From Glycomyces sp. YM15 (GTDB taxonomy: Bacteria; Actinomycetota; Actinomycetes; Mycobacteriales; Micromonosporaceae): 64,000 nucleotides of DNA. Under the pieces are notes generated by a model. It had not been told where the DNA came from, did no database searches, and saw nothing but the letters and a program-made list of their open reading frames with translations. Positions 25,750 to 33,713 of the stretch are shown piece by piece. The stretch is from the NCBI RefSeq assembly GCF_016918015.1, contig NZ_JAERMK010000016.1, positions 22,822 to 86,821 of the forward strand. Direction: 5' to 3'. Made by a program: the position numbers and the translations under genes. Numbering within the stretch: the stretch's first letter is position 1; every line of letters starts with the position of its first letter.

Positions 25750-26166
25750 CTACCAAGGACTATCGGTTTCTTCGCGCCTCGAAGGCCAGGTCCGATCCAC
25801 GACGTCTTGAAGCTCAAGCACTGACTTGACGCCGAGACCCCTCAGCATTCGGTCGCCGCCACCAGAAACGTCGAGATAGTTCACCATCTCGGGCTCCAGG
25901 CCCTCGTCGATCAGCAGCTGCTCGACTTGCCTGATGAACTGGTGCTCGTTGTACCGCTGCACCTGATCGAACGGCCCCAGTTCATCGGTGATCCCCTCCG
26001 GTTCGAACACAGCTTCAACGCCGAAACCCTTCAGCATTCGCGCTGCGCCGAACACGACATCGGCGCGGTTGACCACTGCCGCGTGAAGGCCAGCGTCGGA
26101 GAGCAGCTGCCTGACGTGCTCAATGAACTGGTCACGGTTGTACTCCTGCCAGGTCACTACTGCCAC
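25750..26166 (-). CDS. two-repeat hypothetical protein
   Basis: The 138-residue protein consists of two similar units of about 60 residues. Each begins YN-[RE]-[DH]-QFI, continues with a helix ending QLL-x-D, then VN and a late [RD]ML-[KR]-G-[FL]-GV. The family is unknown. It begins with GTG at 26166, overlapping the end of the purC-like gene by 10 bases, so it is probably co-transcribed with it. Confidence 0.65.
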   Translation of the reverse strand: MAVVTWQEYNRDQFIEHVRQLLSDAGLHAAVVNRADVVFGAARMLKGFGVEAVFEPEGITDELGPFDQVQRYNEHQFIRQVEQLLIDEGLEPEMVNYLDVSGGGDRMLRGLGVKSVLELQDVVDRTWPSRREETDSPW

Positions 26167-26987
26167 CTCTCCCCAGTAATCCGCTCGTACGCTTCGATGT
26201 AGCGGTTCCTGGTCGCTTCAACGATCGACTCGGGCACTTCGGGCGCCGGCGGCGTCTGGTCCCAGCCGGTCGACGTCGACCAGTCACGAACGAACTGCTT
26301 GTCGAACGAGAACTGGCTACGGCCAGGCTCCCACTGGTCCAAGGGCCAGAACCGGGACGAGTCGGACGTGAGTACTTCATCCCCGAGTGTGATCGCTCCT
26401 GAAGCGTCCCTGCCGAACTCGAGCTTCGTGTCCGCGATGATGACGCCCCTCTCGGCTGCGATCGCCGCACCGCGCCGGTAGATGTCGAGCGTGAGCTCGC
26501 GAAGCTGGTCGGCGGTGTCCTTGCCGATCTCGCGGGAGACGTCGTCGAAACTGATGAACTCGTCGTGGCCTTCAGTGGCCTTGGTCGTCGGAGTGAACAC
26601 CGGCTCAGGCAGCTTCGAGCCTTCCTTGAGCCCTGCGGGGAGGCCGACGCCGGAGATCGCGCCGTCACGCTGGTACTCACGCAGGCCGAGCCCGGCGAGG
26701 TAGCCGCGGGCGATGCATTCGACCGGAAGCATGTCGAGCTTCTTGCAGCGAATTGCCCGGCCGGCGAACTCGGCGGGCACGTCGTCAGCAGAGATGACGT
26801 GGTTGGGGACGACATCGGCAAGCTGGTCGAACCACCACAGGCTCAACGCCGTCAGCAGTTTCCCCTTGTCGGGAATGGGTGTTGGCAGGACCACGTCGTA
26901 GACCGATACTTTGTCGGAAGCGACCAGGATGATGTCGCCGCGGTCTTCGTACAGGTCGCGGATTTTGCCGGAGTGCAACAGTCGCAT
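26157..26987 (-). CDS. purC: SAICAR synthetase (PurC) family
   Basis: The 276-residue protein matches phosphoribosylaminoimidazole-succinocarboxamide synthase, which uses ATP to join aspartate to CAIR in purine synthesis. SGKIRDLYED is the ATP-binding start, SDKVSVYDVVLP and IPDKGKLLT follow, ECIARGYLAGLG is the substrate loop, and IIADTKLEFGRD is the catalytic stretch. The usual N-terminal extension is missing by about 15 residues. It lies 4 bases after a GntR gene, away from any purine genes, and opposite a biosynthetic-looking pair. PurC homologs also form amides in some natural products, so a role outside purine synthesis is possible. Confidence 0.92.
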   Translation of the reverse strand: MRLLHSGKIRDLYEDRGDIILVASDKVSVYDVVLPTPIPDKGKLLTALSLWWFDQLADVVPNHVISADDVPAEFAGRAIRCKKLDMLPVECIARGYLAGLGLREYQRDGAISGVGLPAGLKEGSKLPEPVFTPTTKATEGHDEFISFDDVSREIGKDTADQLRELTLDIYRRGAAIAAERGVIIADTKLEFGRDASGAITLGDEVLTSDSSRFWPLDQWEPGRSQFSFDKQFVRDWSTSTGWDQTPPAPEVPESIVEATRNRYIEAYERITGERWQ

Positions 26988-26991
26988 CGGT

Positions 26992-27753
26992 TCAGCTTTC
27001 GGTCGCAGGTTGAATGTCGTAGCTGTAGGTGGACCAGCGAAGTGCAGCCGAAACCGATTCGCCGTACTCGATGACGTCGCCGTCGGCGTCGAACATCCAG
27101 TTCCGGCCGCGCTGTACCGGTGCGCCAGGGTCGACGCCGAGAAGTTCAGCGTCGCGTTCGGTAGCGGCGTCAGCGGTGTGCTGCTCACGCCCGGCGGTGA
27201 TCCGCCGGCCGGTGGTCCGTTCGATATAGGCCGGGGTGCCTTCAGGAAGCCGCTCGGTTTCAAGAAGTGCCGGGCAGGCGGTGGCGAGCTCCCCTGCAAA
27301 CCAGCTTGTCGAGACCGACACGGGCTGCTCGGTGTCCTTATTGAGCGTGACACGCAGTCGGCGAATGACGGCCGCACCAGGTTCGACCCCGAGCCCCGAA
27401 GCGATTGGCTCTGCGGCCGTGGTCAGTTCCGCTTCTACGATGCGTGCATACTCGCTCTTGGGGTAGATCCGGCCAGTTGCCCGTGTGGTGCGGAGCCGGT
27501 CTTGCGCCGTGCGGTGTGGCTTGTGAGGCCGGGCAAAGGTGCCCTTTCCGTGCTCAGATTCGGTAAGTCCTTCACGATGCAGAGCCGCGAGCGCTTTTTG
27601 GACGGTGCTGGTGTGGGTGCCCCAATCTGCCGCAAGTTCTCGGACCGAGGGCAGGCGGGCCCCGTCGGCGATCGTGCCGTCGACGATTTGACCGCGAAGA
27701 TGTTCGTAGATCTGCTGGTACGCCGGCTTGGCGCGTTCAAGGTTAGGTGCCAT
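26992..27753 (-). CDS. GntR-family (HutC-type) regulator
   Basis: The 253-residue protein has the GntR winged helix (GARLPSVRELAADWGTHTST at about residues 27-46) and a C-terminal UTRA domain (IYPKSEYARIV, RRLRVTLNKDTEQPVSVS, late FDADGDVIEYGES). The ATG at 27753 has CAGGAGG upstream. Three palindromic GGTGT-n6-ACACC sites occur in its divergent promoter region, one between the -35 and -10 of the rightward promoter. It therefore likely represses both itself with purC and the acyltransferase operon. The effector is unknown. Confidence 0.9.
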   Translation of the reverse strand: MAPNLERAKPAYQQIYEHLRGQIVDGTIADGARLPSVRELAADWGTHTSTVQKALAALHREGLTESEHGKGTFARPHKPHRTAQDRLRTTRATGRIYPKSEYARIVEAELTTAAEPIASGLGVEPGAAVIRRLRVTLNKDTEQPVSVSTSWFAGELATACPALLETERLPEGTPAYIERTTGRRITAGREQHTADAATERDAELLGVDPGAPVQRGRNWMFDADGDVIEYGESVSAALRWSTYSYDIQPATES

Positions 27754-27770
27754 CGGAGCCTCCTGAACGG

Positions 27771-27786
27771 GGTGTACTGCTACACC
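27771..27786. promoter_or_regulatory. GntR operator site 1
   Basis: GGTGTACTGCTACACC is a perfect 6+4+6 palindrome 18 bases upstream of the GntR start codon, well placed for autorepression. Confidence 0.7.
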
Positions 27787-27841
27787 ATACGAAACTTCTG
27801 TCACGAGCGCAATGACCTGCGCTGATACCACGAAAGCGTGA

Positions 27842-27870
27842 TTGACAGGTGTACTAGCACACCATATAGT
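27842..27870 (+). promoter_or_regulatory. sigma70-type promoter with embedded GntR operator
   Basis: TTGACA at 27842-27847 and TATAGT at 27865-27870 are separated by exactly 17 bases. The second operator palindrome, GGTGTACTAGCACACC (27848-27863), fills the spacer. It faces the acyltransferase gene 100 bases downstream. Confidence 0.8.
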
Positions 27871-27886
27871 GTGTGTAGCGCCACAC
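27871..27886. promoter_or_regulatory. GntR operator site 3
   Basis: GTGTGTAGCGCCACAC is a near-palindrome sharing half-sites with the other two operators and covering the expected transcription start of the rightward promoter. Confidence 0.6.
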
Positions 27887-27972
27887 CCCTTGATGCCCTT
27901 ACCGGTCTCACATCTCAGGTACGGCGTGCGAACTGAAAACGGTCCCACCACATCGAGGACTTGGAGGTTCCC

Positions 27973-28755
27973 ATGACACCTACACCTATGGTGTCCACCT
28001 GGGCCGACCTGGCCGCCGAAGGCCTGGTCAACATCGCCCCCAGCGCGATCATCCATCCCACTGCCGTTGCCATCCCAACCGACCGAACCGGCCACCAACG
28101 ACGCATCATCATCGGACCCAACGCCGTCATCGGCGCATTCGCGATCCTTCACGGAGGCACCGAGATCGCCGCCGACGCAGAAATCGGCGACCACTGCAAC
28201 ATCGGCCTGCCCGAAACTGGGTACGCCCTGCGTGAGCACCACGCAGGAGAAGGCGCCTGCACGCTCATCGCCACCGGCGCTGTCCTTCGCTCGGGCGTCA
28301 TCGCTTACGCCGGCACCAAAGTCGGTCCTGGTTCGGCCGTCGGGCACCACACGCTCCTACGCACTGCCGTGGTCGTCGGCAAGGACGCCCAGCTGGGCCA
28401 CTCGATGACCGTCGAGCGCGGCACGCGCATCGGCGACGGGGTCCGCTGCTCGCCCCTAACCCACCTGACCGCGAACATGCGCATCGGCAACCGGGCATTC
28501 ATCGGAGCACGGGTTGCCACCATCAACGACAAGCACCTCATCTGGCGCGACCCTGAGCATGAAGCGCCGCTGGAACCGCCGCGTGTGGAGGCGGGCGCGA
28601 AGGTCGGCACCGGCGTCGTCCTCATGGCCGGCGTCGTCGTCGGCGCCGGTGCCTTGGTCGGAGCCGGATCGGTTGTCACCCGCTCGGTCGAACCCGGCGC
28701 CGTCGTCTACGGCAGCCCCGCCAAAGTTCACGGGAAAAATGAGGTGCTGCGGTGA
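27973..28755 (+). CDS. left-handed beta-helix (hexapeptide) acyltransferase
   Basis: The 260-residue protein shows repeated [LIV]-G-x4 hexapeptides through its length, for example IGPNAVIGAFAILHGG, AEIGDHCNIG, and VGTGVVLMAGVVVGAGALVG, ending with VVYGSPAKVHGKN. This is typical of acyl-CoA or acyl-ACP dependent acetyltransferases of sugar or serine-type substrates. The ATG at 27973 follows GGAGG. It is directly under the GntR-operator promoter and overlaps the dehydrogenase gene (GTGA), so they form an operon. Confidence 0.88.
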   Translation: MTPTPMVSTWADLAAEGLVNIAPSAIIHPTAVAIPTDRTGHQRRIIIGPNAVIGAFAILHGGTEIAADAEIGDHCNIGLPETGYALREHHAGEGACTLIATGAVLRSGVIAYAGTKVGPGSAVGHHTLLRTAVVVGKDAQLGHSMTVERGTRIGDGVRCSPLTHLTANMRIGNRAFIGARVATINDKHLIWRDPEHEAPLEPPRVEAGAKVGTGVVLMAGVVVGAGALVGAGSVVTRSVEPGAVVYGSPAKVHGKNEVLR

Positions 28756-29918
28756 ACGGCCCGCTCGACTGGCTCGGTGACCTGCGCCCGAGCCTGCGCG
28801 CAAGCAAAGAGGCATGGGCCGCCTGGCGGCGGCTCGACGCCGATCTTGAAACTCTGGCCGCCGCAGACCCGGGCCGGGGTGACCAGCGGGCGCGCTCATC
28901 CTGGCTCGCCCTCATCCGGCGGGACCTCGCCGCCCACGTCCCTCCAGAGGGCACCGGGGCCGCGCTGTGGCAGGCTGGGGCGCAGTTCATCTCCGGTTAC
29001 CGCGACCTCGACCTGCGCGAGGCCACGGGCGCCGGGCACGGCCAGATGATCCTCGACCACGCGGTCCCGGCCCTTGCAGATATGTGGCGGGCGCGTCTGG
29101 CCGGCGGTGACCTCGTCGGCATCGCTGCAACCGAAGCACATGGCGGCTCGCGAATCCAGGAGATCACCACTCGCGCCGCCGAGACCACAGACGGGGCCTG
29201 GAAAATCACGGGTGAGAAATGCTGGGTTTCCCGGCTGGAGGAATCGAGCGCGTTCGTCGTGTTCGTTCGCGACCCCGCCGGCCAGATCGCCGCGGTCGTC
29301 GTTGACGCTGACGCACCCGGCCTCCACCGGCAGGTCATCGACCCCGCTGGACTTGGCGGTTGGACTTGGGGCCTGGTCGCCTTCGACAATGTGACCGTCG
29401 ACCCCGAGCAGCACCTGCTCGGCGGTCCGGGGCAGGGCCTGGCGATCTTCCAGTCCCACTTCGCGCGTTTCCGGCCGCTGGTGACCGCGTGCGCGCTCGG
29501 CTGCGCGGCAGGCGTGCTTGACCAGGTCCGCTCGATGCTCGTTGCTAAGCGCGCCACCGGGATCCTGCCGCGCATCCGCGATAATGCGCTGATCGAGCTC
29601 GGCGCCGCTTGGGCGGACATCACTGCGTCGGCACTGCTGGCCTTCCATGGACTTGCGGAGGCAGGCGCCGCAAGCGACCTGGCGGCTCGGCTGGGCAAGG
29701 CGCACGGCGTCGACGCCGCCTGTCGGGCGGTGAACCGGCTCGCACCCCTCGTCGGCGCCGCCGGGTTCCAGCGACACCACCCGATTGCTAAGGCCCGCTT
29801 TGACCTCGCGGCTTTGCAGTACGCGGACGGCATCCATGACTCGCTGTACCGCTCGGGCGGGTCGGAGCTGCTTCGCACGGTGGGTTCCCCGGCGGCCGCA
29901 TGGGGACGTGCGGCCTGA
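28752..29918 (+). CDS. acyl-CoA dehydrogenase-like flavoprotein
   Basis: The 388-residue protein fits the acyl-CoA dehydrogenase fold. A helical N-terminal domain precedes a middle domain with VGIAATEAHGGSRIQEI (counterpart of the TEPxxGSD flavin loop), WKITGEKCWVS and WGLVAFDNVTVD. A helical C-terminal domain ends in YRSGGSELLRTVGS. In biosynthetic clusters such proteins oxidise carrier-bound acyl chains or hydroxylate amines. It begins at GTG 28752 overlapping the acyltransferase stop. The substrate is unknown; the GntR control suggests an inducible small-molecule pathway. Confidence 0.85.
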   Translation: MNGPLDWLGDLRPSLRASKEAWAAWRRLDADLETLAAADPGRGDQRARSSWLALIRRDLAAHVPPEGTGAALWQAGAQFISGYRDLDLREATGAGHGQMILDHAVPALADMWRARLAGGDLVGIAATEAHGGSRIQEITTRAAETTDGAWKITGEKCWVSRLEESSAFVVFVRDPAGQIAAVVVDADAPGLHRQVIDPAGLGGWTWGLVAFDNVTVDPEQHLLGGPGQGLAIFQSHFARFRPLVTACALGCAAGVLDQVRSMLVAKRATGILPRIRDNALIELGAAWADITASALLAFHGLAEAGAASDLAARLGKAHGVDAACRAVNRLAPLVGAAGFQRHHPIAKARFDLAALQYADGIHDSLYRSGGSELLRTVGSPAAAWGRAA

Positions 29919-29934
29919 GGGAACATTGGGACGG

Positions 29935-30459
29935 CTATTCGGTGGGTTTCGACCCGACCGGATAGCCGTTCTCCATGTAGAGGGTCTCGCCGGTCGCGAT
30001 CGCCGTCAGCGAAGCCTCGATCCGGCGGGCCACGAGCGAGCGCATCCGCTCGTGGACCTCTTCGACCGTGCACCACGACCAGGACTCGATCTCGGTGGCG
30101 TCCAGGATGATCGCGTCGGTCTGCTCAGGAGTGAGACGGCCGCCGTCGAACACGAAGATGATCCCTTCGGTGCGGCTGGTCGCCGGAACGTAGTCGATGC
30201 AGACCAGGCGGCCGGGCTCGACAACGAGTCCCAGTTCTTCCTTGACCTCGCGTGCGGCGGTGTCCCGCGGAGACTCGTCCAGCTCACCGGCTCCGCCCGG
30301 CACCTCGGCGACCTCTTTGTACGTCGGCTGGCACAGCAGCACACGACCGTCTTCGTCGGTGAACACCATCGACGCGGCGGTGCGTTTGGTCGGGATAGTC
30401 CTGGTGTGCTCGGAGGAACCGATGTCCTTGCCCTGCTCGAGCTCCGGAGAATCATTCAC
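29935..30459 (-). CDS. Nudix hydrolase
   Basis: The 174-residue protein has a canonical Nudix box: VPGGAGELDESPRDTAA followed by REVKEELGL, all metal ligands kept. N-terminal residues 1-30 are polar, and the C-terminus ends in a short extension. It starts at GTG 30459, overlapping the M20 peptidase-like gene by 8 bases, so the two are co-translated. Substrate not predictable. Confidence 0.9.
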   Translation of the reverse strand: MNDSPELEQGKDIGSSEHTRTIPTKRTAASMVFTDEDGRVLLCQPTYKEVAEVPGGAGELDESPRDTAAREVKEELGLVVEPGRLVCIDYVPATSRTEGIIFVFDGGRLTPEQTDAIILDATEIESWSWCTVEEVHERMRSLVARRIEASLTAIATGETLYMENGYPVGSKPTE

Positions 30460-31807
30460 CCTGCGAACCTAGCAGCCGATTACACCCTGAACCGTCTACC
30501 GACCCGCAACGATGTGCTGAGAAGTTCGCCGTCTCTGAGAAGCTACGAGACAAGCGGAGTGCGCATAACCACCCGTGTGTAGGCGAAGGTGCTACGGAGA
30601 CTCCGAGTAGTTGCAAGGCTGTGGCGTGATAGGTCGCTTGAACTGCGGGTATCGACTCGATCCTGATGCGTTCGTTTGTTGCGTGGAGCCCCACGTAGTC
30701 GACGCCGAAACCAGCAGTTGCGGGGATCCCAAGCCCCGCCAGGTAATTGCCGATGTTCGAAGGACCTGCAACCTTCGGCACGGGGTGCAACCCGAACAAC
30801 CGAGCGGATGGAAGCAACGCGGCTGGCAGTGGCGATTCAGGGGGCAGCGCGTACGGCTGCCACGAGGACACGACCTCGGTGACCGTCGCTGCTGTGTCAG
30901 GCCAGCGTGCGTCAATGTGCGAGATGATTTCGTTTGCGACGGCATCCGCGAGGCCGCCGTCGAACGCAGGCGTGGTTCGCACGTCAACGTTTAGCGTGCA
31001 CCGGTCAGGGTTCACGGAGAAGCCCTCGCCGCCGGTGACAGCCGTGACCGTGATCTTCCCCGGGAGGGGGAAATTTGAGCTGCGGTCGGCCGCTGGCAAG
31101 TTCACCTTGCTGAGTTCAGTGATGATCTCGGCAGCTTTCACGATCGCGTTCGGGCTCGACTTGCTCGACCCTGAATGTGCTGACTGCCCGAACACGTCGA
31201 GTTTGAGCCGGTGAAGGCCTCTGCCGCCGGTGACAAGGTGGTCGACACCCGGGTAGGCGATCATCACGGCCGCGACGTTGCGCTCCTTGGCGAAAAACAC
31301 TTTCGCGCCGCCGAACACGCCTGTGTGCTCGTCCAAATCGAGCAGCACCACGAGGCGGCCGTGCAACTGGCCGGCGGCCGCGGCAAGTCGTACCGCAAGA
31401 TGGCAGAGGATAGCCACTGCTGCTTTCGAGTCGGCACTGCCGCGCCCGTACAGCCAGCCGTCTTCGACGACGGCGGACGTCGGTCCGTGCGTCCAAGCGT
31501 CCTCGTCACCGAACCCTGCCGTATCCAGGCACGCGTCGAACACCCATGTGGGGCCGGGCCCCGCTCCTTCGACCGTGAGAGCCAAGCCGACCACCGCGCC
31601 GCTCTCGTTGTGCAGCACTTCCGGTGCAACGCCGCGTGGAGTCGACCACGCTGCAAGAAGGTCTATCGCTGGCTGGTAGGAGTCGATGCCGCCGCGTGTG
31701 GGCACTTGCACGAGTGAACGGGTCAGTTCTAGGACTGAGTCCGCATCCTCATGCGCAGCAACAAGCAGGTGTTCAGGATTGAGCGATACGGCAGGATCCG
31801 TGTTCAT
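30452..31807 (-). CDS. M20-family peptidase-like protein with altered metal ligands
   Basis: The 451-residue protein follows the ArgE/DapE/CPG2 plan: N-terminal part with LVQVPTRGG, YGRGSADSKAAVA (the conserved bridging Asp), a dimerisation insert with QSAHSG, and late GLHATNERI with the C-terminal His ligand. Two usual zinc ligands differ: the HxD motif reads CLD, and the EE pair reads DEHTG, so the second Glu is His. It may bind another metal, or be inactive. The last 40 residues (after LLGVSVAP) are not typical. The ATG at 31807 follows GGAGG. Confidence 0.82.
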   Translation of the reverse strand: MNTDPAVSLNPEHLLVAAHEDADSVLELTRSLVQVPTRGGIDSYQPAIDLLAAWSTPRGVAPEVLHNESGAVVGLALTVEGAGPGPTWVFDACLDTAGFGDEDAWTHGPTSAVVEDGWLYGRGSADSKAAVAILCHLAVRLAAAAGQLHGRLVVLLDLDEHTGVFGGAKVFFAKERNVAAVMIAYPGVDHLVTGGRGLHRLKLDVFGQSAHSGSSKSSPNAIVKAAEIITELSKVNLPAADRSSNFPLPGKITVTAVTGGEGFSVNPDRCTLNVDVRTTPAFDGGLADAVANEIISHIDARWPDTAATVTEVVSSWQPYALPPESPLPAALLPSARLFGLHPVPKVAGPSNIGNYLAGLGIPATAGFGVDYVGLHATNERIRIESIPAVQATYHATALQLLGVSVAPSPTHGWLCALRLSRSFSETANFSAHRCGSVDGSGCNRLLGSQGE

Positions 31808-32048
31808 GCAGAACCTCCAGTTCCGGTGCATTCATAGTCTCCGCAAGCACGTCGGCACCGTCAAGCTGGCAATGCCCGGCGGCGCATGCAACGTCGGCGA
31901 ACCGTGGGCAGCGACGGTGGCCCGTGAATCGCGTGAGGAGATCGGCCTCGCACTCAACCCGGCCGCGCTGCGCCTGGCGGACGTGTTCGACAACCGCGCC
32001 GTCACCGCCCGTCGGAATCGAGCAGTTTTGGACTACGTCCGCTCGTAG
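31806..32048 (+). pseudogene. truncated Nudix hydrolase remnant
   Basis: An 80-codon frame contains a clear Nudix box (MPGGACNVGEPWAATVA, then RESREEIGLAL), but only about 25 residues precede it and the frame stops 35 residues after it, so both ends of the fold are missing. Its only ATG overlaps the start codon of the opposite-strand peptidase gene. I read it as a decaying gene fragment. The following 250 bases hold no gene. Confidence 0.6.
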
Positions 32049-32298
32049 CCCACAACGTAGCGTTGAAGCTGAGTCACAAGCTGACCACACCGGGTGCGTT
32101 GCTGCCATTCCAGGTCAGCGGGCCCTCGTACGCTCCAAGGTTGAGCACACACCTTGACGCGGAGGCGGCATCATGCCAACAGACATACCAATTGGCAAGA
32201 TGCCGAACTGGTGTTCCCGCGGCGCTGAGGGTGGTTGCGGACGCCGTAGATGCCAGCAGCCCGGTTGGACCGGGCCGCTGGCGTGAGGTCTCCGTGTC

Positions 32299-32511
32299 TT
32301 ACGGTCCGGCAGTCGGGAACTCCGCTGCCAGCGCCGCCTGAGCAACCCGCACATGCTCCGGTCCTGCAGGCCCGTCGAACGGCGGGAGAACGGCCAGGCC
32401 GACGCCGTCCACATGCATGAACCGAACTTCTGCCTGGTCGGCGAACGTCACGTACCCGGATGGTGCAGTGTCGCTGCCGAGGTTCGCGATGTACACGATG
32501 ACAGGTTCCAT
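32299..32511 (-). CDS. small hypothetical protein
   Basis: The 70-residue product (VIVYIANLGSDTAPSGYV, then VRFMHVDGVGLAVLPPFDG) looks like a small beta-rich fold. It is not recognised. GAGGAGG eight bases before the ATG at 32511 supports it strongly. It lies downstream of the HAD gene on the same strand. Confidence 0.65.
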   Translation of the reverse strand: MEPVIVYIANLGSDTAPSGYVTFADQAEVRFMHVDGVGLAVLPPFDGPAGPEHVRVAQAALAAEFPTAGP

Positions 32512-32591
32512 GGTCGGCCTCCTCGATCGATGGGGGAGCAGTGGTGGCGGAGTGTCGGCCGGACCGCTGGGGAGCGGCCCGGCCGGTCCGC

Positions 32592-33143
32592 CTACTGGTG
32601 GGTCTTGATGAAGTCAGCGATGCGGACCATGTGGTCTTGGGACAGGCCACGCTCGGAGTCGGGCCGGATCGCCAGGTAGTTCGGGCCCTCGAAGTTCACG
32701 GCGACATGGTCGTCGGTGTGGATGACGGGTCGCCCGGTGTCGAGGGCGACTTGCAGCGACGCGAGTTTGAGCAGCATCGCGGGCTCGCCGTTGCAGTACC
32801 AGTTCCACGCTTCGACGGTGCGGGCCTTCGCCGGGTCGGGGGAGTAGCCGGGCAGGTCGAACACGTCAAGCATCCGGTCGACGCGTCCGCACCACGTGGT
32901 CGACCAGATGACGTCTACGGCCTGTTCGCGGACGAGGTCTTGAATCCAGTGGATGAGCGACGGTGCGAACTTCACGGAAAAGCCTGCACTGGTGCGGGTG
33001 CGGGGCAATTCGGGCCAGTCCGGGTCGGCGTCGAACGCGCGCAGGACACCGTCAATGTCAAGGAGCCACAAGGGACGATTTGAATCGGTCAGTGCGCGGA
33101 GGTATTCGTTTGCGAGTTCGTCAGTGATGCTGAGACCGGTCAC
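32592..33143 (-). CDS. HAD-like hydrolase
   Basis: The 183-residue protein has the HAD motif I as LWLLDIDGVLRAF (DxDG), a mid-protein DVIWSTTW resembling motif II with its Thr, and late VIHTDDHVAVN, where paired Asp residues fit motif IV. This minimal HAD without a cap resembles those associated with nucleic-acid repair and phage nucleotide metabolism. The start is GTG at 33143, with AAGGAG seven bases upstream. A GCAACAAC element lies 91 bases upstream. The substrate is unknown. Confidence 0.75.
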   Translation of the reverse strand: MTGLSITDELANEYLRALTDSNRPLWLLDIDGVLRAFDADPDWPELPRTRTSAGFSVKFAPSLIHWIQDLVREQAVDVIWSTTWCGRVDRMLDVFDLPGYSPDPAKARTVEAWNWYCNGEPAMLLKLASLQVALDTGRPVIHTDDHVAVNFEGPNYLAIRPDSERGLSQDHMVRIADFIKTHQ

Positions 33144-33234
33144 GGGGATCTCCTTGGGGTGAGCGTTGTTTCCTTTCCGCAATTCTATCGCCGATATCGA
33201 GTGTTTCCCCAGGTCAAGACCGCTTTGTGGTGAG

Positions 33235-33245
33235 GTTGTTGCTGC
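33235..33245 (-). promoter_or_regulatory. copy of the recurrent GCAACAAC element
   Basis: GCAGCAACAAC on the minus strand, 91 bases upstream of the HAD gene. The 33144-33428 stretch around it has no gene; it is partly AT-rich and carries the HAD promoter. Confidence 0.4.
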
Positions 33246-33428
33246 CTTGTAGTCAGTGATGGAATATCTCTTTGCGACGTTCGATGGCGATCGTTCACGA
33301 CTGCGCAGGAGAAAAGAAGTTGCCCGGCCGGTGCTTGGTGGGCGACACGGCCGGGCCTTCACCCGCGGCATATACCCGAACGCGGGCGCACCCGCCGCGC
33401 TCGGGGGAGCTGGCGGGAGACGAGGGGC

Positions 33429-33457
33429 GGGCCGCCGCCGCTCGGAGGCGGCGGCCC
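33429..33457 (-). terminator. GC-rich terminator hairpin
   Basis: An 11-bp perfect stem (33429-33439 with 33447-33457) and 7-base loop lies 15 bases downstream of the leftward three-gene operon ending at 33473. Confidence 0.75.
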
Positions 33458-33472
33458 AAACCAGGAGGAAAG

Positions 33473-33709
33473 TCAGGTACCAATGTCAATCGGTGTTACG
33501 GCGAGGAAGTCAAGCAGCACCCGTTTGAACTCGAGCTCGTCAATGTCGATCCACGACGTGACCCGCAGCCCGCCTACGCCGCGCTCGGCAACGGGAACGG
33601 GCGGGTCCACGTCGACGCGTTTGCAGTACAGGACCAAGCCCCACAGCGACTTCATGGATTCGACCTCGATCACCCAGTCGCCGAACTCGAACGTGCCTAG
33701 AACCGTCAC
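33473..33709 (-). CDS. small hypothetical protein
   Basis: The 78-residue product (VTVLGTFEFGDWVIEVESMK, then a strand-rich middle and ELEFKRVLLDFLA at the end) is not recognised. It starts with GTG at 33709, four bases after the stop of the upstream gene, and ends just before a terminator. It is the last gene of a small operon. Confidence 0.55.
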   Translation of the reverse strand: MTVLGTFEFGDWVIEVESMKSLWGLVLYCKRVDVDPPVPVAERGVGGLRVTSWIDIDELEFKRVLLDFLAVTPIDIGT

Positions 33710-33713
33710 GGGG

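Noticed and set aside
26988-27377. N-terminal extension of the PurC-like protein by 130 codons
   Set aside because: The extension overlaps the conserved GntR gene in another frame and PurC proteins start at the SGKIRDLYE motif region.
33256-33528. A 90-codon rightward frame after the HAD promoter
   Set aside because: It is Arg/Gly-rich, spans a terminator hairpin, and overlaps the supported leftward gene at 33.5 kb.
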